NCBI GenBank assembly: GCA_027310725.1 | Contig: DAIDAG010000078.1 | Coordinates: 1-64,000, forward strand | Origin: Sideroxydans sp. | GTDB taxonomy: Bacteria; Pseudomonadota; Gammaproteobacteria; Burkholderiales; Gallionellaceae | DNA: 64,000 nt | Direction: 5' to 3' | Shown here: positions 1-12,585 of the stretch, in pieces | Numbering within the stretch: the first letter of the stretch is position 1 | How the letters are laid out: each line of letters starts with the position of its first letter | Translations under genes and position numbers: made by a program | Notes under the pieces: generated by a model | Told to the model about the DNA's origin: nothing | What the model saw: only the letters and a program-made list of their open reading frames with translations | The model's database searches: none

Positions 1-44
1 TTCAAACGGCGTTGCAATCCACTCAGGGTCTCTACATTTGACAT
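1..44 (-). CDS. tig: Trigger factor, N-terminal fragment (runs off window)
   Basis: Only the first 14 codons are in the window, reading MSNVETLSGLQRRL. This fits the start of bacterial trigger factor, the ribosome-bound chaperone and peptidyl-prolyl isomerase, whose N-terminus in betaproteobacteria typically has a V-E-x-L-S-G-L-x-R-R pattern. A GGAAG ribosome-binding site lies 7 bases before the ATG at 44. The gene lies downstream of glgP on the same strand but behind a hairpin terminator, so it probably has its own promoter in 45-114. The call rests on 14 residues, so it is moderate; the sequence beyond position 1 would settle it. Confidence 0.6.
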   Translation of the reverse strand, partial: MSNVETLSGLQRRL

Positions 45-114
45 ACTGACACTTCCTTTGAATTTAGGCTGGCTACACAAAACGAATACCGAGGGTGGAA
101 TAATACATGAAACA

Positions 115-132
115 GGGCGGGAAGGCCCGCCC
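115..132 (-). terminator. Hairpin terminator after glgP
   Basis: A perfect 7-bp inverted repeat, GGGCGGG (115-121) and CCCGCCC (126-132), has a 4-base loop. It lies 6 bases past the glgP stop codon and is followed on the minus strand by a T-rich but imperfect stretch. It probably ends the glycogen operon before the trigger factor gene. Confidence 0.7.
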
Positions 133-138
133 GTCCAC

Positions 139-2643
139 TCACTCTACATGTGCCGGTATCTGCGGCAGATGCCAGATATCGCGGTTATAGTCCTGTATGG
201 TGCGGTCGCTTGAGAATTTACCGCTGGTGGCGGTATTGAGAATACTCATGCGCGTCCAGCGTTCCCGGTCGCGGTAGGCGGCAGCGACTTTACGCTGCGC
301 ATCCACAAAACCGCGAAAATCAGCCGCCGTCAGCCACGGATCGTTCGGGCTCAGAATTGAATTTACGACGGGCTCGAATAACCCAGGTTCCAGCAGGCTG
401 AAATGTCCACTTTGCAAAAGGTGTATTACGCGCGCCAGATCGGCATCCCCGGCAACGATTGCGGCAGGGTCGTAGTGTCCGCGCATCGCATCCACCTGAT
501 CGGCAGTCAACCCGAAAAGGAAAAAATTCTCCGCCCCCACTTCTTCCCGGATCTCGATGTTCGCACCGTCCAAAGTGCCTATGGTGATCGCACCGTTCAT
601 CATGAACTTCATGTTGCCCGTTCCCGAAGCTTCCTTGCCCGCCGTGGATATCTGCTCCGACAGATCTGCCGCAGGGCAGATCGCTTCCATCGCCGAGACA
701 CGATAGTCCGGCAGAAAAGCGAGCCTCAACAAGCCCTGGGTGGCCGGATCGTGGTTGACGACATCAGCCACTGCCGTCACCAGCCGAATGATGCGCTTCG
801 CCATGATATAACCGGGAGCCGCCTTGCCGCCGATCAGCACACAACGCGGCGTCCATTCCGCAATATCGCCGCGTTTGATGCGGTCATAAAGGTGAATGAC
901 ATGCAGCACATTGAGCAACTGGCGTTTGTATTCGTGAATACGCTTCACCTGCACATCGAACATCGCGGCAGGATCGAATTCGACTCCGCAATCGGATGTG
1001 ACCATCTCCGCGAGGCGCTGTTTGTTGGTCTGTTTTACCTTGTGCCATTCGGTGCGGAACCTCTTGTCACCGGCAAACCCCTTCAACGCCGTCAACCTGG
1101 TCAGGTCCGTGCGCCACGCATCGCCGATACTGCGGTCGATCAGGCTGCTCAGCAAAGGATTGCTTGATGCCATCCAGCGGCGCGGCGTCACGCCGTTGGT
1201 CTTGTTGTTGAACTTATTCGGCCACAGCTCGAAGAAATCATGGAAGAGATGCTGTTGCAACAGCTGCGAATGCAGTGCCGCCACGCCGTTCACCGAGTGG
1301 CATGCGATCACGGCCAGATAAGCCATGCGTATCTGCGGCGCCCCAGTTTCATCGATGATGGACATGCGGCGCTCACGCTCAATGTCGCCCGGCCAGCGCA
1401 TCGACACTTCCCAGGTAAAACGCGCGTTGATCTCGTAGATGATATCCAGCAAGCGCGGCAGCAGACGCCCGAACATGCTCACTGCCCAGCGTTCCAGCGC
1501 TTCCGGCAGCAAAGTATGGTTGGTATAGGCCATGGTGTTCGACGTGATATCCCAGGCCTCATCCCAACCCAGGCCATGCTCATCCATCAGCAAGCGCATC
1601 AATTCCGGTACGGCACAGGTCGGATGGGTATCGTTCAGCTGGAAGCAGTTCTTCCCGGCAAAGCCGGAAAAATCCTGACCATGCTTGCGAACCCAGTGCC
1701 GCAACACATCCTGCAGACTTGCCGATGCCAGGAAGTATTGCTGGCGCAAGCGCAATTCCTTGCCGTTTTCGCTGGCATCGTTCGGGTACAGCACCATGGT
1801 GATATGTTCAGCCGCGTTCTTGGCAGCGACGGCCTCGGTGTAGCTGCCGGCATTGAATTCGTCCAGATCGAACTCTTCGGTCGCGGCGGCTTTCCACAAG
1901 CGCAGGGTATTCACTGTTCCGTTGCCATATCCGGGTATCGGCATGTCGAAAGGCACAGCCAGCACATCCTGGGTATCGACCCAGCGCGCAAGCGTGTTCC
2001 CAGCCGCGTCGATGTAGAAATCGCTGCGCCCGCCAAACTTGACCCTGACCGCATATTCCGGACGCTCGATCTCCCATGGATTGCCATTGCGCAGCCAGTG
2101 ATCCGGCTCTTCCAGCTGGTGCCCGTGATCGATCTTTTGGCGGAACATGCCATACTCGTAACGAATGCCGTACCCCGTCACCGGCAATTGCAGCGTCGCA
2201 CAGCTATCAAGGAAGCACGCCGCCAATCGACCCAAGCCGCCGTTGCCCAAACCGGCATCGCTCTCCAGTTCCTGCACCTCTTCCATGTCCAGGCCCAGAT
2301 TGCGCATCGCTTCCGCACCCGCCCCCTCCAGCCCCATGTTCAACAGAGCATTGCCCAAAGCGCGCCCCATCAGGAACTCAAGCGACAGGTAATACGCCTG
2401 CTTGCAATCCGACTCGTCGTACGCGCGCTGGGTTCGCCGCCAACGCTCCACCAGCCGGTCTCTCAATACCAAAGCACAGGAGGAATACACATGGTGCGAC
2501 GACACGCTCGCACTATCCCAGCCGAGGGTGTGATTGAAGTAGCGGCAAAAATCTTCTTCCAGCCCGGTTGCATTCATACCCAGGGGAGGTATTTTCAGCG
2601 TGTTCGGATGTTTGGCAAGGAACGGCTTATTGACAGTATTCAT
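139..2643 (-). CDS. glgP: Glycogen/starch phosphorylase
   Basis: This 834-residue protein has the usual length for the GT35 family. It releases glucose-1-phosphate from the non-reducing ends of glycogen, using pyridoxal phosphate in the cytoplasm. Visible family blocks are SLEFLMGRALGNALLNMG near residue 90, DAGLGNGGLGRLAA near 130, the HEYKRQLLN segment near 575, and EASGTGNMKFMMNGA near 670, which carries the PLP-binding lysine. The start ATG at 2643 has a GGGA element 5 bases upstream. It is the last gene of the glycogen cluster, separated from the GH57 gene by 483 bp, so it could also be transcribed separately. No damage is seen. Confidence 0.97.
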   Translation of the reverse strand: MNTVNKPFLAKHPNTLKIPPLGMNATGLEEDFCRYFNHTLGWDSASVSSHHVYSSCALVLRDRLVERWRRTQRAYDESDCKQAYYLSLEFLMGRALGNALLNMGLEGAGAEAMRNLGLDMEEVQELESDAGLGNGGLGRLAACFLDSCATLQLPVTGYGIRYEYGMFRQKIDHGHQLEEPDHWLRNGNPWEIERPEYAVRVKFGGRSDFYIDAAGNTLARWVDTQDVLAVPFDMPIPGYGNGTVNTLRLWKAAATEEFDLDEFNAGSYTEAVAAKNAAEHITMVLYPNDASENGKELRLRQQYFLASASLQDVLRHWVRKHGQDFSGFAGKNCFQLNDTHPTCAVPELMRLLMDEHGLGWDEAWDITSNTMAYTNHTLLPEALERWAVSMFGRLLPRLLDIIYEINARFTWEVSMRWPGDIERERRMSIIDETGAPQIRMAYLAVIACHSVNGVAALHSQLLQQHLFHDFFELWPNKFNNKTNGVTPRRWMASSNPLLSSLIDRSIGDAWRTDLTRLTALKGFAGDKRFRTEWHKVKQTNKQRLAEMVTSDCGVEFDPAAMFDVQVKRIHEYKRQLLNVLHVIHLYDRIKRGDIAEWTPRCVLIGGKAAPGYIMAKRIIRLVTAVADVVNHDPATQGLLRLAFLPDYRVSAMEAICPAADLSEQISTAGKEASGTGNMKFMMNGAITIGTLDGANIEIREEVGAENFFLFGLTADQVDAMRGHYDPAAIVAGDADLARVIHLLQSGHFSLLEPGLFEPVVNSILSPNDPWLTAADFRGFVDAQRKVAAAYRDRERWTRMSILNTATSGKFSSDRTIQDYNRDIWHLPQIPAHVE

Positions 2644-3126
2644 TTCATTCCCGGAATTTAAAATTGGTTGCTTTAAAAATTAACAGCAACATTGATGCCA
2701 AGTAGCAGCTGCCAGTCAAGAGCTTGGAACGCACTTGAAAGCCATCACTTTGCATCCTAAAAATTTGTGCGTGAAGACCAACCATGCGCCGACAACAACT
2801 TCGGCCCGCTCGCTATGGAACGACTGTCGGCACCAACCCGGTGCAATCCGGACCGAGCGGCACCAACTTGTCCCGTTACGCCATTTTCATATATATAAAC
2901 ACGCAATGCCGATTGAATCTATGCAAAACAAGCAGTCCGTCACCCGGAAGCAGACATGGAAAGCGGTTTAAAATGCTGGATAAATATCGGGCAAACGCGG
3001 AAAAACCATATCTAAAGTTGAATAAGCCACATACGGAAAATGGGTAGGTTTCCCCACAAACGGGAACAAACACTGTCAGGGTAACAACTGAACCGTTTTA
3101 GCCATGCTCGACAGTCCCAGCCCATA
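2644..3126. other. Intergenic gap before glgP
   Basis: This 483-bp stretch has no convincing gene on either strand; short open frames in it lack ribosome-binding sites and recognisable protein. It is AT-richer than its flanks, including a TA-rich run near 2890, and probably holds the glgP promoter. A small inverted repeat (GCACC and GGTGC around a 5-base loop) lies near 2832-2846. No strong terminator for the GH57 gene could be identified. Confidence 0.5.
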
Positions 3127-4887
3127 TCAAACAGCTTCGGAACGACGCATGGTCCCACCCATCGCCGGCGCACCGCTGCCTACACTGAGTACGTGTTGCA
3201 GTTCCTCCGGCGCCTTGAGCTTGAGCAAGTGGTACAAGTTGGAAAGGTTGCGCCTGAACAGGCTGTCGAACGAGGCGACGCTCAGCGCCGAATTGTAATC
3301 GCCGAACCACCAGAACCAATCCGATCCTTCGCAATCTGCAAGCTGCTCGGTGGCCAGACGCATTTCCTCTTCGTTCAACCGTCCGCTCGCCATGACGATA
3401 TCGTAGCTGCGTTTTGCATCGCACAGCAGATCCCAGCCGCGATTTTTATCAGGAGAGCCGATCCAGGTGCTGAACGTGCCATATACCCAGCTGCCCGCAA
3501 CCATCTGCTGCAATTTGCTCGGCGTCACGCGCGCATCCCGCCCGTCCAGACCCTGCACACATTCATGAAAAGTGGTGGTGCGGATATCCGGATGATTTTC
3601 CAGCTTGGTGTACAACTCGGACAGGAAATAATAGGCGTTGTAAGGATAGTATTCCCATGCGTTTTCGCCATCCAGGATCACCGTGACCACAGGATCATCC
3701 CCGCCGGGTGCGTTGCGCAATATCTCCTCCAGTTGATGGACAAAATCGGCTGCGGCATCGTCGCCCTTCCACTTGGCGTATTCGAAGCCGACTTTGTCCG
3801 ACAGGTGGTCATCGCGGAAGAAACAATAGATCGGCTTGCCGCCGGTCTCGACCAGATACGGCTTGTACAGGTAGCCCGAACTGCCGGGCAGCGGATAGTC
3901 GTTCATTTCTCGCAACAGGCTGTTGGCCAGCACCGCCTGTCCGGTCGCAGTCCATTCGCAACCATGTTCCGCCAGCACCTTCAACGTCGCTCGCGACACA
4001 CCGCCTTCGGACGGCCACATCCCGTGAGGTGCGGCACCGAAGTTCTGTTTGTGGCTCTCCACGGCATTCGACAGATGAGAATGCAACCGCGAAAGTCCGC
4101 CGGGATATTGCGCCGTTTGCGGCAAAAGCGCGTTGGGTTCGCTCTCCCGCGCCGAGGCAAAGTCGAGCAACAACGGCATGATGGGATGATTGTAAGGGGT
4201 GGAGGAAATTTCGATCTGCCCGAGTTCGGCCAACTTCCGGTAACGGGGCACAATGTCGGCAATGGTCGCGCCTATCAGGTCGAACAACTCCTTGCGTTCG
4301 GCAAAAGTGAACTGGCTGCCCTTGGTCATCAGCCGCGCCACCGTTTCACTGCTGCGCCGGATACTCTCGCCCATCCACACCAGGTGGTACCAGACCAGCA
4401 AATCGGCCAGATACTGTCCGGACAGATAGGTCACGTTCTCGCGACCGTGCCCATCCATCAACGCCTGCAAATCGAACAGGTGCTGATAAGCCCGGTACGG
4501 CTTCAACATCTTGGTATGGTTGCTCTTGAAACAGCTGTCCAGAATATGCTGACGGGCTTCGTCCCCCAATTCATCCAGATGCTCGTGACACAGCATCCTG
4601 AGCAGCGCATCGCGGATATGACCGCTCTTGAATTGCTGTTCGTAATCGTGCAACTGCTCGACCAGAATGGGCACAAAGTTCACAACCGCCTTCGCCTTGG
4701 GATGCTGCTCAAGGTGAAACACCATGTCGGTGTAATCCTTCATGGCATGCAGATACGTCCAAGGCAGCACATAACCGTGGTGCAGATATTCCCGGTAATC
4801 CGGCTGATGCATGTGCCAGCACAGAATGAGCTGAAGTTTCTTGTCTGTCTGCTGTGACGTGTTACTTTGTGGCATGGCGCTTTCCAT
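3127..4887 (-). CDS. GH57 alpha-amylase/glucanotransferase-type enzyme
   Basis: This glycoside hydrolase family 57 protein of about 586 residues acts on alpha-glucans (amylase, amylopullulanase or 4-alpha-glucanotransferase; which one cannot be told from sequence alone). The first family motif is CWHMHQPDYRE near the N-terminus. A GMWPSEGGVS segment near residue 310 and the LDGENAWEYYP block near 410 hold the expected catalytic acidic residues. No signal peptide is present, so it acts on internal glycogen. It lies 24 bp after glgC on the same strand, which suggests glycogen remodelling in one operon. ATG codons at 4887 and 4875 and a TTG at 4896 are all possible starts; none has a clearly better ribosome-binding site. 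Confidence 0.9.
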   Translation of the reverse strand: MESAMPQSNTSQQTDKKLQLILCWHMHQPDYREYLHHGYVLPWTYLHAMKDYTDMVFHLEQHPKAKAVVNFVPILVEQLHDYEQQFKSGHIRDALLRMLCHEHLDELGDEARQHILDSCFKSNHTKMLKPYRAYQHLFDLQALMDGHGRENVTYLSGQYLADLLVWYHLVWMGESIRRSSETVARLMTKGSQFTFAERKELFDLIGATIADIVPRYRKLAELGQIEISSTPYNHPIMPLLLDFASARESEPNALLPQTAQYPGGLSRLHSHLSNAVESHKQNFGAAPHGMWPSEGGVSRATLKVLAEHGCEWTATGQAVLANSLLREMNDYPLPGSSGYLYKPYLVETGGKPIYCFFRDDHLSDKVGFEYAKWKGDDAAADFVHQLEEILRNAPGGDDPVVTVILDGENAWEYYPYNAYYFLSELYTKLENHPDIRTTTFHECVQGLDGRDARVTPSKLQQMVAGSWVYGTFSTWIGSPDKNRGWDLLCDAKRSYDIVMASGRLNEEEMRLATEQLADCEGSDWFWWFGDYNSALSVASFDSLFRRNLSNLYHLLKLKAPEELQHVLSVGSGAPAMGGTMRRSEAV

Positions 4888-4911
4888 TGACTGCAATTTA
4901 TTCCGGGGATC

Positions 4912-6195
4912 TCATCTGATGTGGTGTATCGACTGCCCCAGCATGTCCGGGGTCACCAGCGTGATGCCACCGGGAGATACATGGAAACGACGGGCGTCTT
5001 CCTCATGGTCGAAACCGATCCTCATCCCGTCGGGTATTTTACAGTTATTATCGAGTACCACCCGATTCAGCTTCACATCCTCCCCGATGCGCGCGCCGGA
5101 CAGGATCACCGAATCGTCGATCTCGCTGCGCGCACCGACGCGAATATCCGAGAACAACAAGGAATGGTGCACTCTGGCGCCGCTGATGATGCAACCGCCG
5201 GAAACCATGGAGTCGATCGCCACACCGCGCCTGCCTTCGTCATTGAATACGAACTTGGCAGGCGGCAGCTGTTCCTGATACGTCCAGATCGGCCAGTTTT
5301 TGTCATACAGATCCAGCGCGGGGGTCACGCTGACCATTTCCATATTGGCATCCCAATAGGCATCTATGGTTCCCACATCGCGCCAGTAGGGCTCAACGCC
5401 GTCAGTCGTGCCGACGCAACTCTTCTCGAAACGGTGCGCATACACACGATAGCGGTCGATCAGGTAGGGGATGATATCGTGGCCGAAATCGTGAGTCGAT
5501 TTCTTGGTGTCCGCATCGCGGATCAATTGTTCGTATAAAAATCTGGCGTTGAACACGTAGATGCCCATGCTGGCGAGGATACGTCCGGGCTTTCCCGGAA
5601 TCTCGTCTCCCTTGGGAGGTTTCTCGGTGAACTTGATGACGCGGTCTTTTTCGCCGACTGTCATCACGCCGAACGACGACGATTCGGATGCCGGCATTTC
5701 GACGCAGCCCACTGTCATATCCGCGTCGCTGCTCACGTGATACGCCAGCATCTCGCCGTAGTCCATCTTGTAGATATGGTCTCCCGCAAGGATCACGATG
5801 TACTCCGGATTATACCCGCGCAGGATGTCGATATTCTGGAACACCGCATCTGCGGTACCCCGATACCACTCCTCCTGGATGCGCTGTTGCGCGGGCAGCA
5901 AGGCCAGGAATTCGTTGAACTCGCCGCGCAAGAACCCCCATCCCTTCTGGACATGCTCGATCAGCGTGTGCGCCTTGTACTGTGTTACCACACCGATGCG
6001 CCTGATGCCGGAATTGATGCAATTTGACAGGGGAAAATCGATGATGCGGAACTTGCCGCCGAACTGCACTGCCGGCTTTGCGTTCCAGTCCGTCAGGTTG
6101 TGCAACCGGCTGCCTCGCCCTCCCGCCAACACCAGGGCTACGGTGTTCTTGGTCAATGCACTGATGAATCGCGGTGAACGCATTTCTTGTACCAT
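4912..6195 (-). CDS. glgC: Glucose-1-phosphate adenylyltransferase
   Basis: This 427-residue protein makes ADP-glucose from ATP and glucose-1-phosphate, the committed step of bacterial glycogen synthesis. The nucleotide-binding motif LAGGRGSRLHNLTDWNAKP is near residue 24, followed by the sugar-phosphate region KFRIIDFPLSNCINSGI. The block WYRGTADAVFQNIDIL and a C-terminal left-handed beta-helix region follow. A strong GGGGAGGAG ribosome-binding site precedes the ATG at 6195. It lies between glgA and the GH57 gene in the operon. In this family the activity is usually set allosterically by glycolytic intermediates. Confidence 0.97.
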   Translation of the reverse strand: MVQEMRSPRFISALTKNTVALVLAGGRGSRLHNLTDWNAKPAVQFGGKFRIIDFPLSNCINSGIRRIGVVTQYKAHTLIEHVQKGWGFLRGEFNEFLALLPAQQRIQEEWYRGTADAVFQNIDILRGYNPEYIVILAGDHIYKMDYGEMLAYHVSSDADMTVGCVEMPASESSSFGVMTVGEKDRVIKFTEKPPKGDEIPGKPGRILASMGIYVFNARFLYEQLIRDADTKKSTHDFGHDIIPYLIDRYRVYAHRFEKSCVGTTDGVEPYWRDVGTIDAYWDANMEMVSVTPALDLYDKNWPIWTYQEQLPPAKFVFNDEGRRGVAIDSMVSGGCIISGARVHHSLLFSDIRVGARSEIDDSVILSGARIGEDVKLNRVVLDNNCKIPDGMRIGFDHEEDARRFHVSPGGITLVTPDMLGQSIHHIR

Positions 6196-6232
6196 GATGC
6201 TCCTCCCCTTTAGTCACTCCCCAAAAACATTC

Positions 6233-7663
6233 CTATGCGATCATCCGGTACAGGTCGATATAACGTTGGGCACTGCTGCCACAACCGACATCGCGGCGCA
6301 TGCCGTTGAGTTGTACCCGTTTAAAATCGTTTTCTTCGCGATAACATTCGATGGCCCGCACAATGGTGCGATACAAAACGGCCGAATCCGTCTCGTCGAA
6401 GACGAAACCGGTGCCATCTGCCTCTTTCGCGTCGATCACCGAATCCGCCAGACCGCCAGTCCGGCGCACCACCGGCGGCGTGCCGTAGCGCATGCCATAC
6501 ATCTGGTTCAGCCCGCAGGGCTCGAAACGGGACGGCATCAGAAAGATGTCCGCGCCCGCCATGACCTGGTGCGACAACGCCTCGTCGAAGCGTACGGTGA
6601 CCGAGGCTCTTCCCGGATAACGCTGCGCGAGATGCTGATAGCGCCGCTCCAGTTCCACCTCGCCGCTGCCAAGCACGACCAACTGTGCGCCGCCATCCAG
6701 CAATTTGGGCAGGCATTCCAGCAGCAGATCCAATCCCTTTTGATAGGTCAGGCGGCTCACAACGCCGAGAACAGCTGCCTGGGCATTGGTTTCAAGACCG
6801 AGCCGCTGCTGCAATGCCTGCTTGACTGACGCCTTGGGTGCAAGATCGCCGCTGTCATAAGTTGCAGCCAGATATCTGTCGATCGCCGGATTCCATTCCT
6901 TTTCGTCGATGCCGTTCAGAATGCCGCTGACATCGCCGTTGCGCGCCGTGAGCAAACCCTGCATGCCGTAGCCCATCTCGGTCGTTTGTATTTCACGCGC
7001 ATAGGTCGGACTGACCGTCACGATACGGTCGGCGTAATGCAAGCCGGCTTTCAGGAAGGATAGGTAACCGTTGAATTCCACGCCGTGCATATCGAAGCAG
7101 GATTGAGGCAGATCGAGCGGCTGCAGCCAGTCGCGGTCGAAATTGCCCTGAAACGCCATATTGTGGACGGTCATCACCGTCTTCGCATGCGCGCTCTGGG
7201 TCATTTGCAGATAGGCCGGGGCGAGACCGCTCTGCCAGTCGTTGCAATGCACGATGTCGGCGCGCCATGCGACAGGCGAAAGAGCGCTGCCCAGCATGGC
7301 CGCCACCTTGGACAGCATGCCGAAACGCATGGCGTTATCCGGCCAGTCGCCGCCCAGTTCGTATTGATAGGGCCCCGCCACGCGAGCATAGTATTGCGGT
7401 GCATCCAGCACATATACCTGCACTCCGGTCTCCGGCATCTTCGCGCCGAGCAGTCTCACCTCCGGCTGCCCCGGGAACACTGCAAAGGTAGCAACCGTGC
7501 GCTTGTTTTCCAGCTTGTCCAACACCGGGGTATAACCGGGTATCAACAACCGCACATCTTCGCCCAGCGCCTGAAGAGCGGCGGGCAGCGCGGCGCTGAC
7601 ATCGGCCAGACCGCCGGTCTTGATCAATGGGTGGACTTCGGAAGTGGCGAAAAGTATCTTCAT
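6233..7663 (-). CDS. glgA: Glycogen synthase (ADP-glucose type)
   Basis: This 476-residue GT5 glycosyltransferase transfers glucose from ADP-glucose to the growing alpha-1,4-glucan. The ADP-glucose contact motif KTGGLADV is at residues 16-23, directly after [14 protein letters not shown]. The C-terminal GT-B half has the [18 protein letters not shown] block with the catalytic glutamate. The start codon overlaps the pgi stop by 4 bases (ATGA), so the two are translationally coupled. glgC follows 37 bp downstream. Confidence 0.97.
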   Translation of the reverse strand: MKILFATSEVHPLIKTGGLADVSAALPAALQALGEDVRLLIPGYTPVLDKLENKRTVATFAVFPGQPEVRLLGAKMPETGVQVYVLDAPQYYARVAGPYQYELGGDWPDNAMRFGMLSKVAAMLGSALSPVAWRADIVHCNDWQSGLAPAYLQMTQSAHAKTVMTVHNMAFQGNFDRDWLQPLDLPQSCFDMHGVEFNGYLSFLKAGLHYADRIVTVSPTYAREIQTTEMGYGMQGLLTARNGDVSGILNGIDEKEWNPAIDRYLAATYDSGDLAPKASVKQALQQRLGLETNAQAAVLGVVSRLTYQKGLDLLLECLPKLLDGGAQLVVLGSGEVELERRYQHLAQRYPGRASVTVRFDEALSHQVMAGADIFLMPSRFEPCGLNQMYGMRYGTPPVVRRTGGLADSVIDAKEADGTGFVFDETDSAVLYRTIVRAIECYREENDFKRVQLNGMRRDVGCGSSAQRYIDLYRMIA

Positions 7664-9306
7664 TTGAGCGTGTTGTAGTGATGGACCAATCCGTTCGTGG
7701 AGGAGTCATGCGCCGTGACCTCAGCCCCGCTACGCAACTCGGCCTGGATATGGGCAGCCAACTGCTTCCCCAATTCCACGCCCCATTGGTCGAAAGAATT
7801 GATGTTCCAGATGATGCCCTGCGCGAATATCTTGTGCTCATAGAGCGCGATCAGCCTGCCGAGCGTGCGCGGCGTCAACTTCTCGAACAATATGGAGTTG
7901 GTGGGCTTGTTGCCCGCGAAAACCTTGTGCGGCAGCAGCGCCTCAATGGCTTTTGCGTCGAGGCCGGAATCTTTCAACTCGCCACGCGCTTCCGCCTCGG
8001 TCTTGCCGCGCATCAGCGCTTCGGTCTGTGCAAAAAAATTCGACAGCAGCGTCGGATGATGCTCGCCCAGAGGATAAAAACCCTGCGCCGACGCAATGAA
8101 ATCGGCCGGAACCATCTGCGTACCCTGGTGAATATTCTGGAAATACGCATGTTGCCCGTTGGTGCCGATACCGCCCCACAGAATGGGACCGGTCGGGTAG
8201 TCAACGGGAACACCATCGCGGTCAACGCATTTGCCGTTGCTCTCCATGTCGGCCTGCTGGAAATACGGCACGAAATACTCCAGCGTCTGGTCATAAGGCA
8301 ACAGCGCCTGAGTCGAGACATGGTGGAAATTGTTGTACCAGATACCCAGCAATGCCAGGATCACCGGCATGTTCTGTTCCAGTGGCGCGGTGCGGAAATG
8401 CGTATCCATCTCGTAGCCGCCGCGCAGCAGTTCCTCGAAATCATCCATGCCGACCGCCAGCGCGATGGGCAGCCCGATCGCCGACCACAGGGAATATCTC
8501 CCGCCCACCCAGTCGGAGAATTCGAACATGTTTGCCACGTCGATGCCGAATGCCGCAACCTCTTTGGAATTGGTCGAAAGCGCCACAAAATGCCTGGCGA
8601 TGTGCCTGCTGTCGCCGGCGCTGCGCAGGAACCAGTCGCGTGCCGACCGCGCATTCATCAGCGTCTCTTGCGTAGTGAAAGTCTTGGAGGCGACGACGAA
8701 CAGCGTCGTTTCGGGATCGAGAGCCGCCAGATTCTCCAGAAGGTCGGTACTGTCGACATTGGAAACGAAATGCACCTTCACCTTGCCCGCATATGGATGC
8801 AAGGCGCGGCACGCCATCAACGGCCCGAGGAACGATCCGCCGATTCCGATGTTCACGACATCCGTGATGGCCTTGCCGGAATAGCCGCGCCATGTCCCGT
8901 CGCGCACGCTTGAGCTGAAGACGCGCATCTTGTCCATTACCCGGCGCACGCCCGGCAGTACATCCTGCCCATCGACCACGATCGGCGGATGTTTGGCATC
9001 CAGCGCCGCACGCAAAGCCGTATGCAACACCGCGCGCTGCTCGGTACAGTTTATCTTCGCGCCGGAAAACATCCTGTCGCGCCAGTCTTCGACTTCACAC
9101 TGGCGTGCCAGCGCGAACAGCAGCTCCATCGTCTCTTGAGTGACAAGGTTCTTTGAATAATCCAGCAACAGGTCGTCCAGACGGAGGGAGAACCGTCCGA
9201 ACCGATCCGGGTCGCCGTCGAACAGACGACGCATCGAAAGCTGTCTATTTGCAGCGTAATGGGCAAGCAAGGCTTGCCAGGCTGTCGATTGTGTCAATGC
9301 AGACAT
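7660..9306 (-). CDS. pgi: Glucose-6-phosphate isomerase
   Basis: This 548-residue protein interconverts glucose-6-phosphate and fructose-6-phosphate. The two family signatures are present: [14 protein letters not shown] near residue 265 and the C-terminal block [10 protein letters not shown] near 505. A purine-rich ribosome-binding site precedes the ATG at 9306. Placing pgi between glgB and glgA ties central sugar phosphate flow to glycogen synthesis. Length and motifs are normal. Confidence 0.97.
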   Translation of the reverse strand: MSALTQSTAWQALLAHYAANRQLSMRRLFDGDPDRFGRFSLRLDDLLLDYSKNLVTQETMELLFALARQCEVEDWRDRMFSGAKINCTEQRAVLHTALRAALDAKHPPIVVDGQDVLPGVRRVMDKMRVFSSSVRDGTWRGYSGKAITDVVNIGIGGSFLGPLMACRALHPYAGKVKVHFVSNVDSTDLLENLAALDPETTLFVVASKTFTTQETLMNARSARDWFLRSAGDSRHIARHFVALSTNSKEVAAFGIDVANMFEFSDWVGGRYSLWSAIGLPIALAVGMDDFEELLRGGYEMDTHFRTAPLEQNMPVILALLGIWYNNFHHVSTQALLPYDQTLEYFVPYFQQADMESNGKCVDRDGVPVDYPTGPILWGGIGTNGQHAYFQNIHQGTQMVPADFIASAQGFYPLGEHHPTLLSNFFAQTEALMRGKTEAEARGELKDSGLDAKAIEALLPHKVFAGNKPTNSILFEKLTPRTLGRLIALYEHKIFAQGIIWNINSFDQWGVELGKQLAAHIQAELRSGAEVTAHDSSTNGLVHHYNTLK

Positions 9307-9324
9307 ACTTTCCCCCTGATGCCG

Positions 9325-11496
<2,172 letters not shown>

Positions 11497-11953
11497 TTCT
11501 TCGCTCCTCGACGGCAATATAGCCTTTTAGCACGAGTGGGGCAATTTAAATGCGAACGCGTAGTTAAACTGTAACCAATAAATTACGTCAAAGTTTAGCC
11601 TTCGATGCGAAATTTTGCTTCTATATATTTGGCCGATACCAGCATGATGGCGCACGATGCAGCTCGAAGTTGCAGTTATGCGAAACCGTCTGCGCACCTT
11701 GCCATTTCACATCACAGGGAATGAAGTCATCGTTATTGAAATCATGACCTCCGATTGGCATAAACTGGCCCGATCAGGCAATGCTAGCATGTCGGTAATA
11801 CATAAGACCCATTGGGCATCCATTGATGCGAATACTCGCTTGGATTTTTTAAATATACAGTTTTCACAGTATTGAATGGGGCGTCCATATCGATTAACTT
11901 GTAAAGGCCAATTTAGAGAATCTCTTGAATCCTGCAAGGTGGAGATACTTCCG
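11497..11953. promoter_or_regulatory. Divergent promoter region, glgB operon and lytic transglycosylase
   Basis: This gap separates glgB (minus) from the lytic transglycosylase gene (plus), so it should hold promoters for both. It is AT-rich, with TATATATTT near 11621-11630 and TTTTTTAAATATACAG near 11846. The open frames seen in it have no ribosome-binding sites and no recognisable protein. No specific operator could be identified by eye. Confidence 0.45.
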
Positions 11954-12583
11954 ATGAGACTGCCATGGCACATATTATCTGTGTTATTTTGGTTCGGTAT
12001 CGGCTGTTCATTGCCGGTCAAGGCGGACATATACGAGTACACAAGTAATGACGGCATGGTCTACCTCAGCAATGTTCAAAAGAATAGCCAATACAAAGTG
12101 CTGATTTCGGTGCCACCGGAACCGCCGACAGAGAAAGAACCCCCGGCTCAACCAGATAAACCTCCTTTTAACCACGCCGACAAATCCAGTTACAACCAGC
12201 TCATCAAAGGAATTGCCAGAAAATATGGTGTGGATAGTGCATTGCTCCATGCAGTAATTACAGTAGAGTCCAAATACAATCCCAGGGCTGTTTCAAATAA
12301 AGGCGCAGTCGGCTTGATGCAACTCATGCCAAAAATCGCACGTCAATACGGAATTGACAACTTGTATGACCCGGCGCAAAACGTTCAGGGCGGGGCGCAG
12401 TATCTGCGTGACCTGCTGAACAAATTCAACGGGGATGTGAGTCTGGCTCTTGCCGCATACAATGCCGGCGAAATTGCGGTAGCACGAAATGGCAACCGTA
12501 TCCCTCCCTATCGCGAAACCAGGGACTATGTGCCAAGGGTATTGCACTTCTACAGAAAGTACCAGGCAAGCCAGTTATATTGA
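11954..12583 (+). CDS. Exported lytic transglycosylase with DUF4124-like N-terminus
   Basis: This 209-residue protein has a signal peptide (MRLPWHILSVLFWFGIGCSL...KA). A short DUF4124-like segment (DIYEYTSNDGMVYLSN) is followed by an SLT/GEWL domain. The catalytic glutamate lies in AVITVESKYNPRAVSNKGA, followed by GLMQLMPKIARQYG and LALAAYNAGE, all typical of soluble lytic transglycosylases that cut peptidoglycan glycan strands in the periplasm. The start at 11954 is preceded by GGTGGAG; an upstream in-frame extension to 11876 would destroy the signal peptide. Such enzymes often serve wall remodelling or insertion of envelope machines, but no partner gene is adjacent. Confidence 0.9.
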   Translation: MRLPWHILSVLFWFGIGCSLPVKADIYEYTSNDGMVYLSNVQKNSQYKVLISVPPEPPTEKEPPAQPDKPPFNHADKSSYNQLIKGIARKYGVDSALLHAVITVESKYNPRAVSNKGAVGLMQLMPKIARQYGIDNLYDPAQNVQGGAQYLRDLLNKFNGDVSLALAAYNAGEIAVARNGNRIPPYRETRDYVPRVLHFYRKYQASQLY

Positions 12584-12585
12584 GC

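Noticed and set aside
1240-2661. 473-codon plus-strand frame across glgP, and similar frames opposite the glycogen genes
   Set aside because: Antisense shadows of conserved enzymes, with no recognisable protein features.
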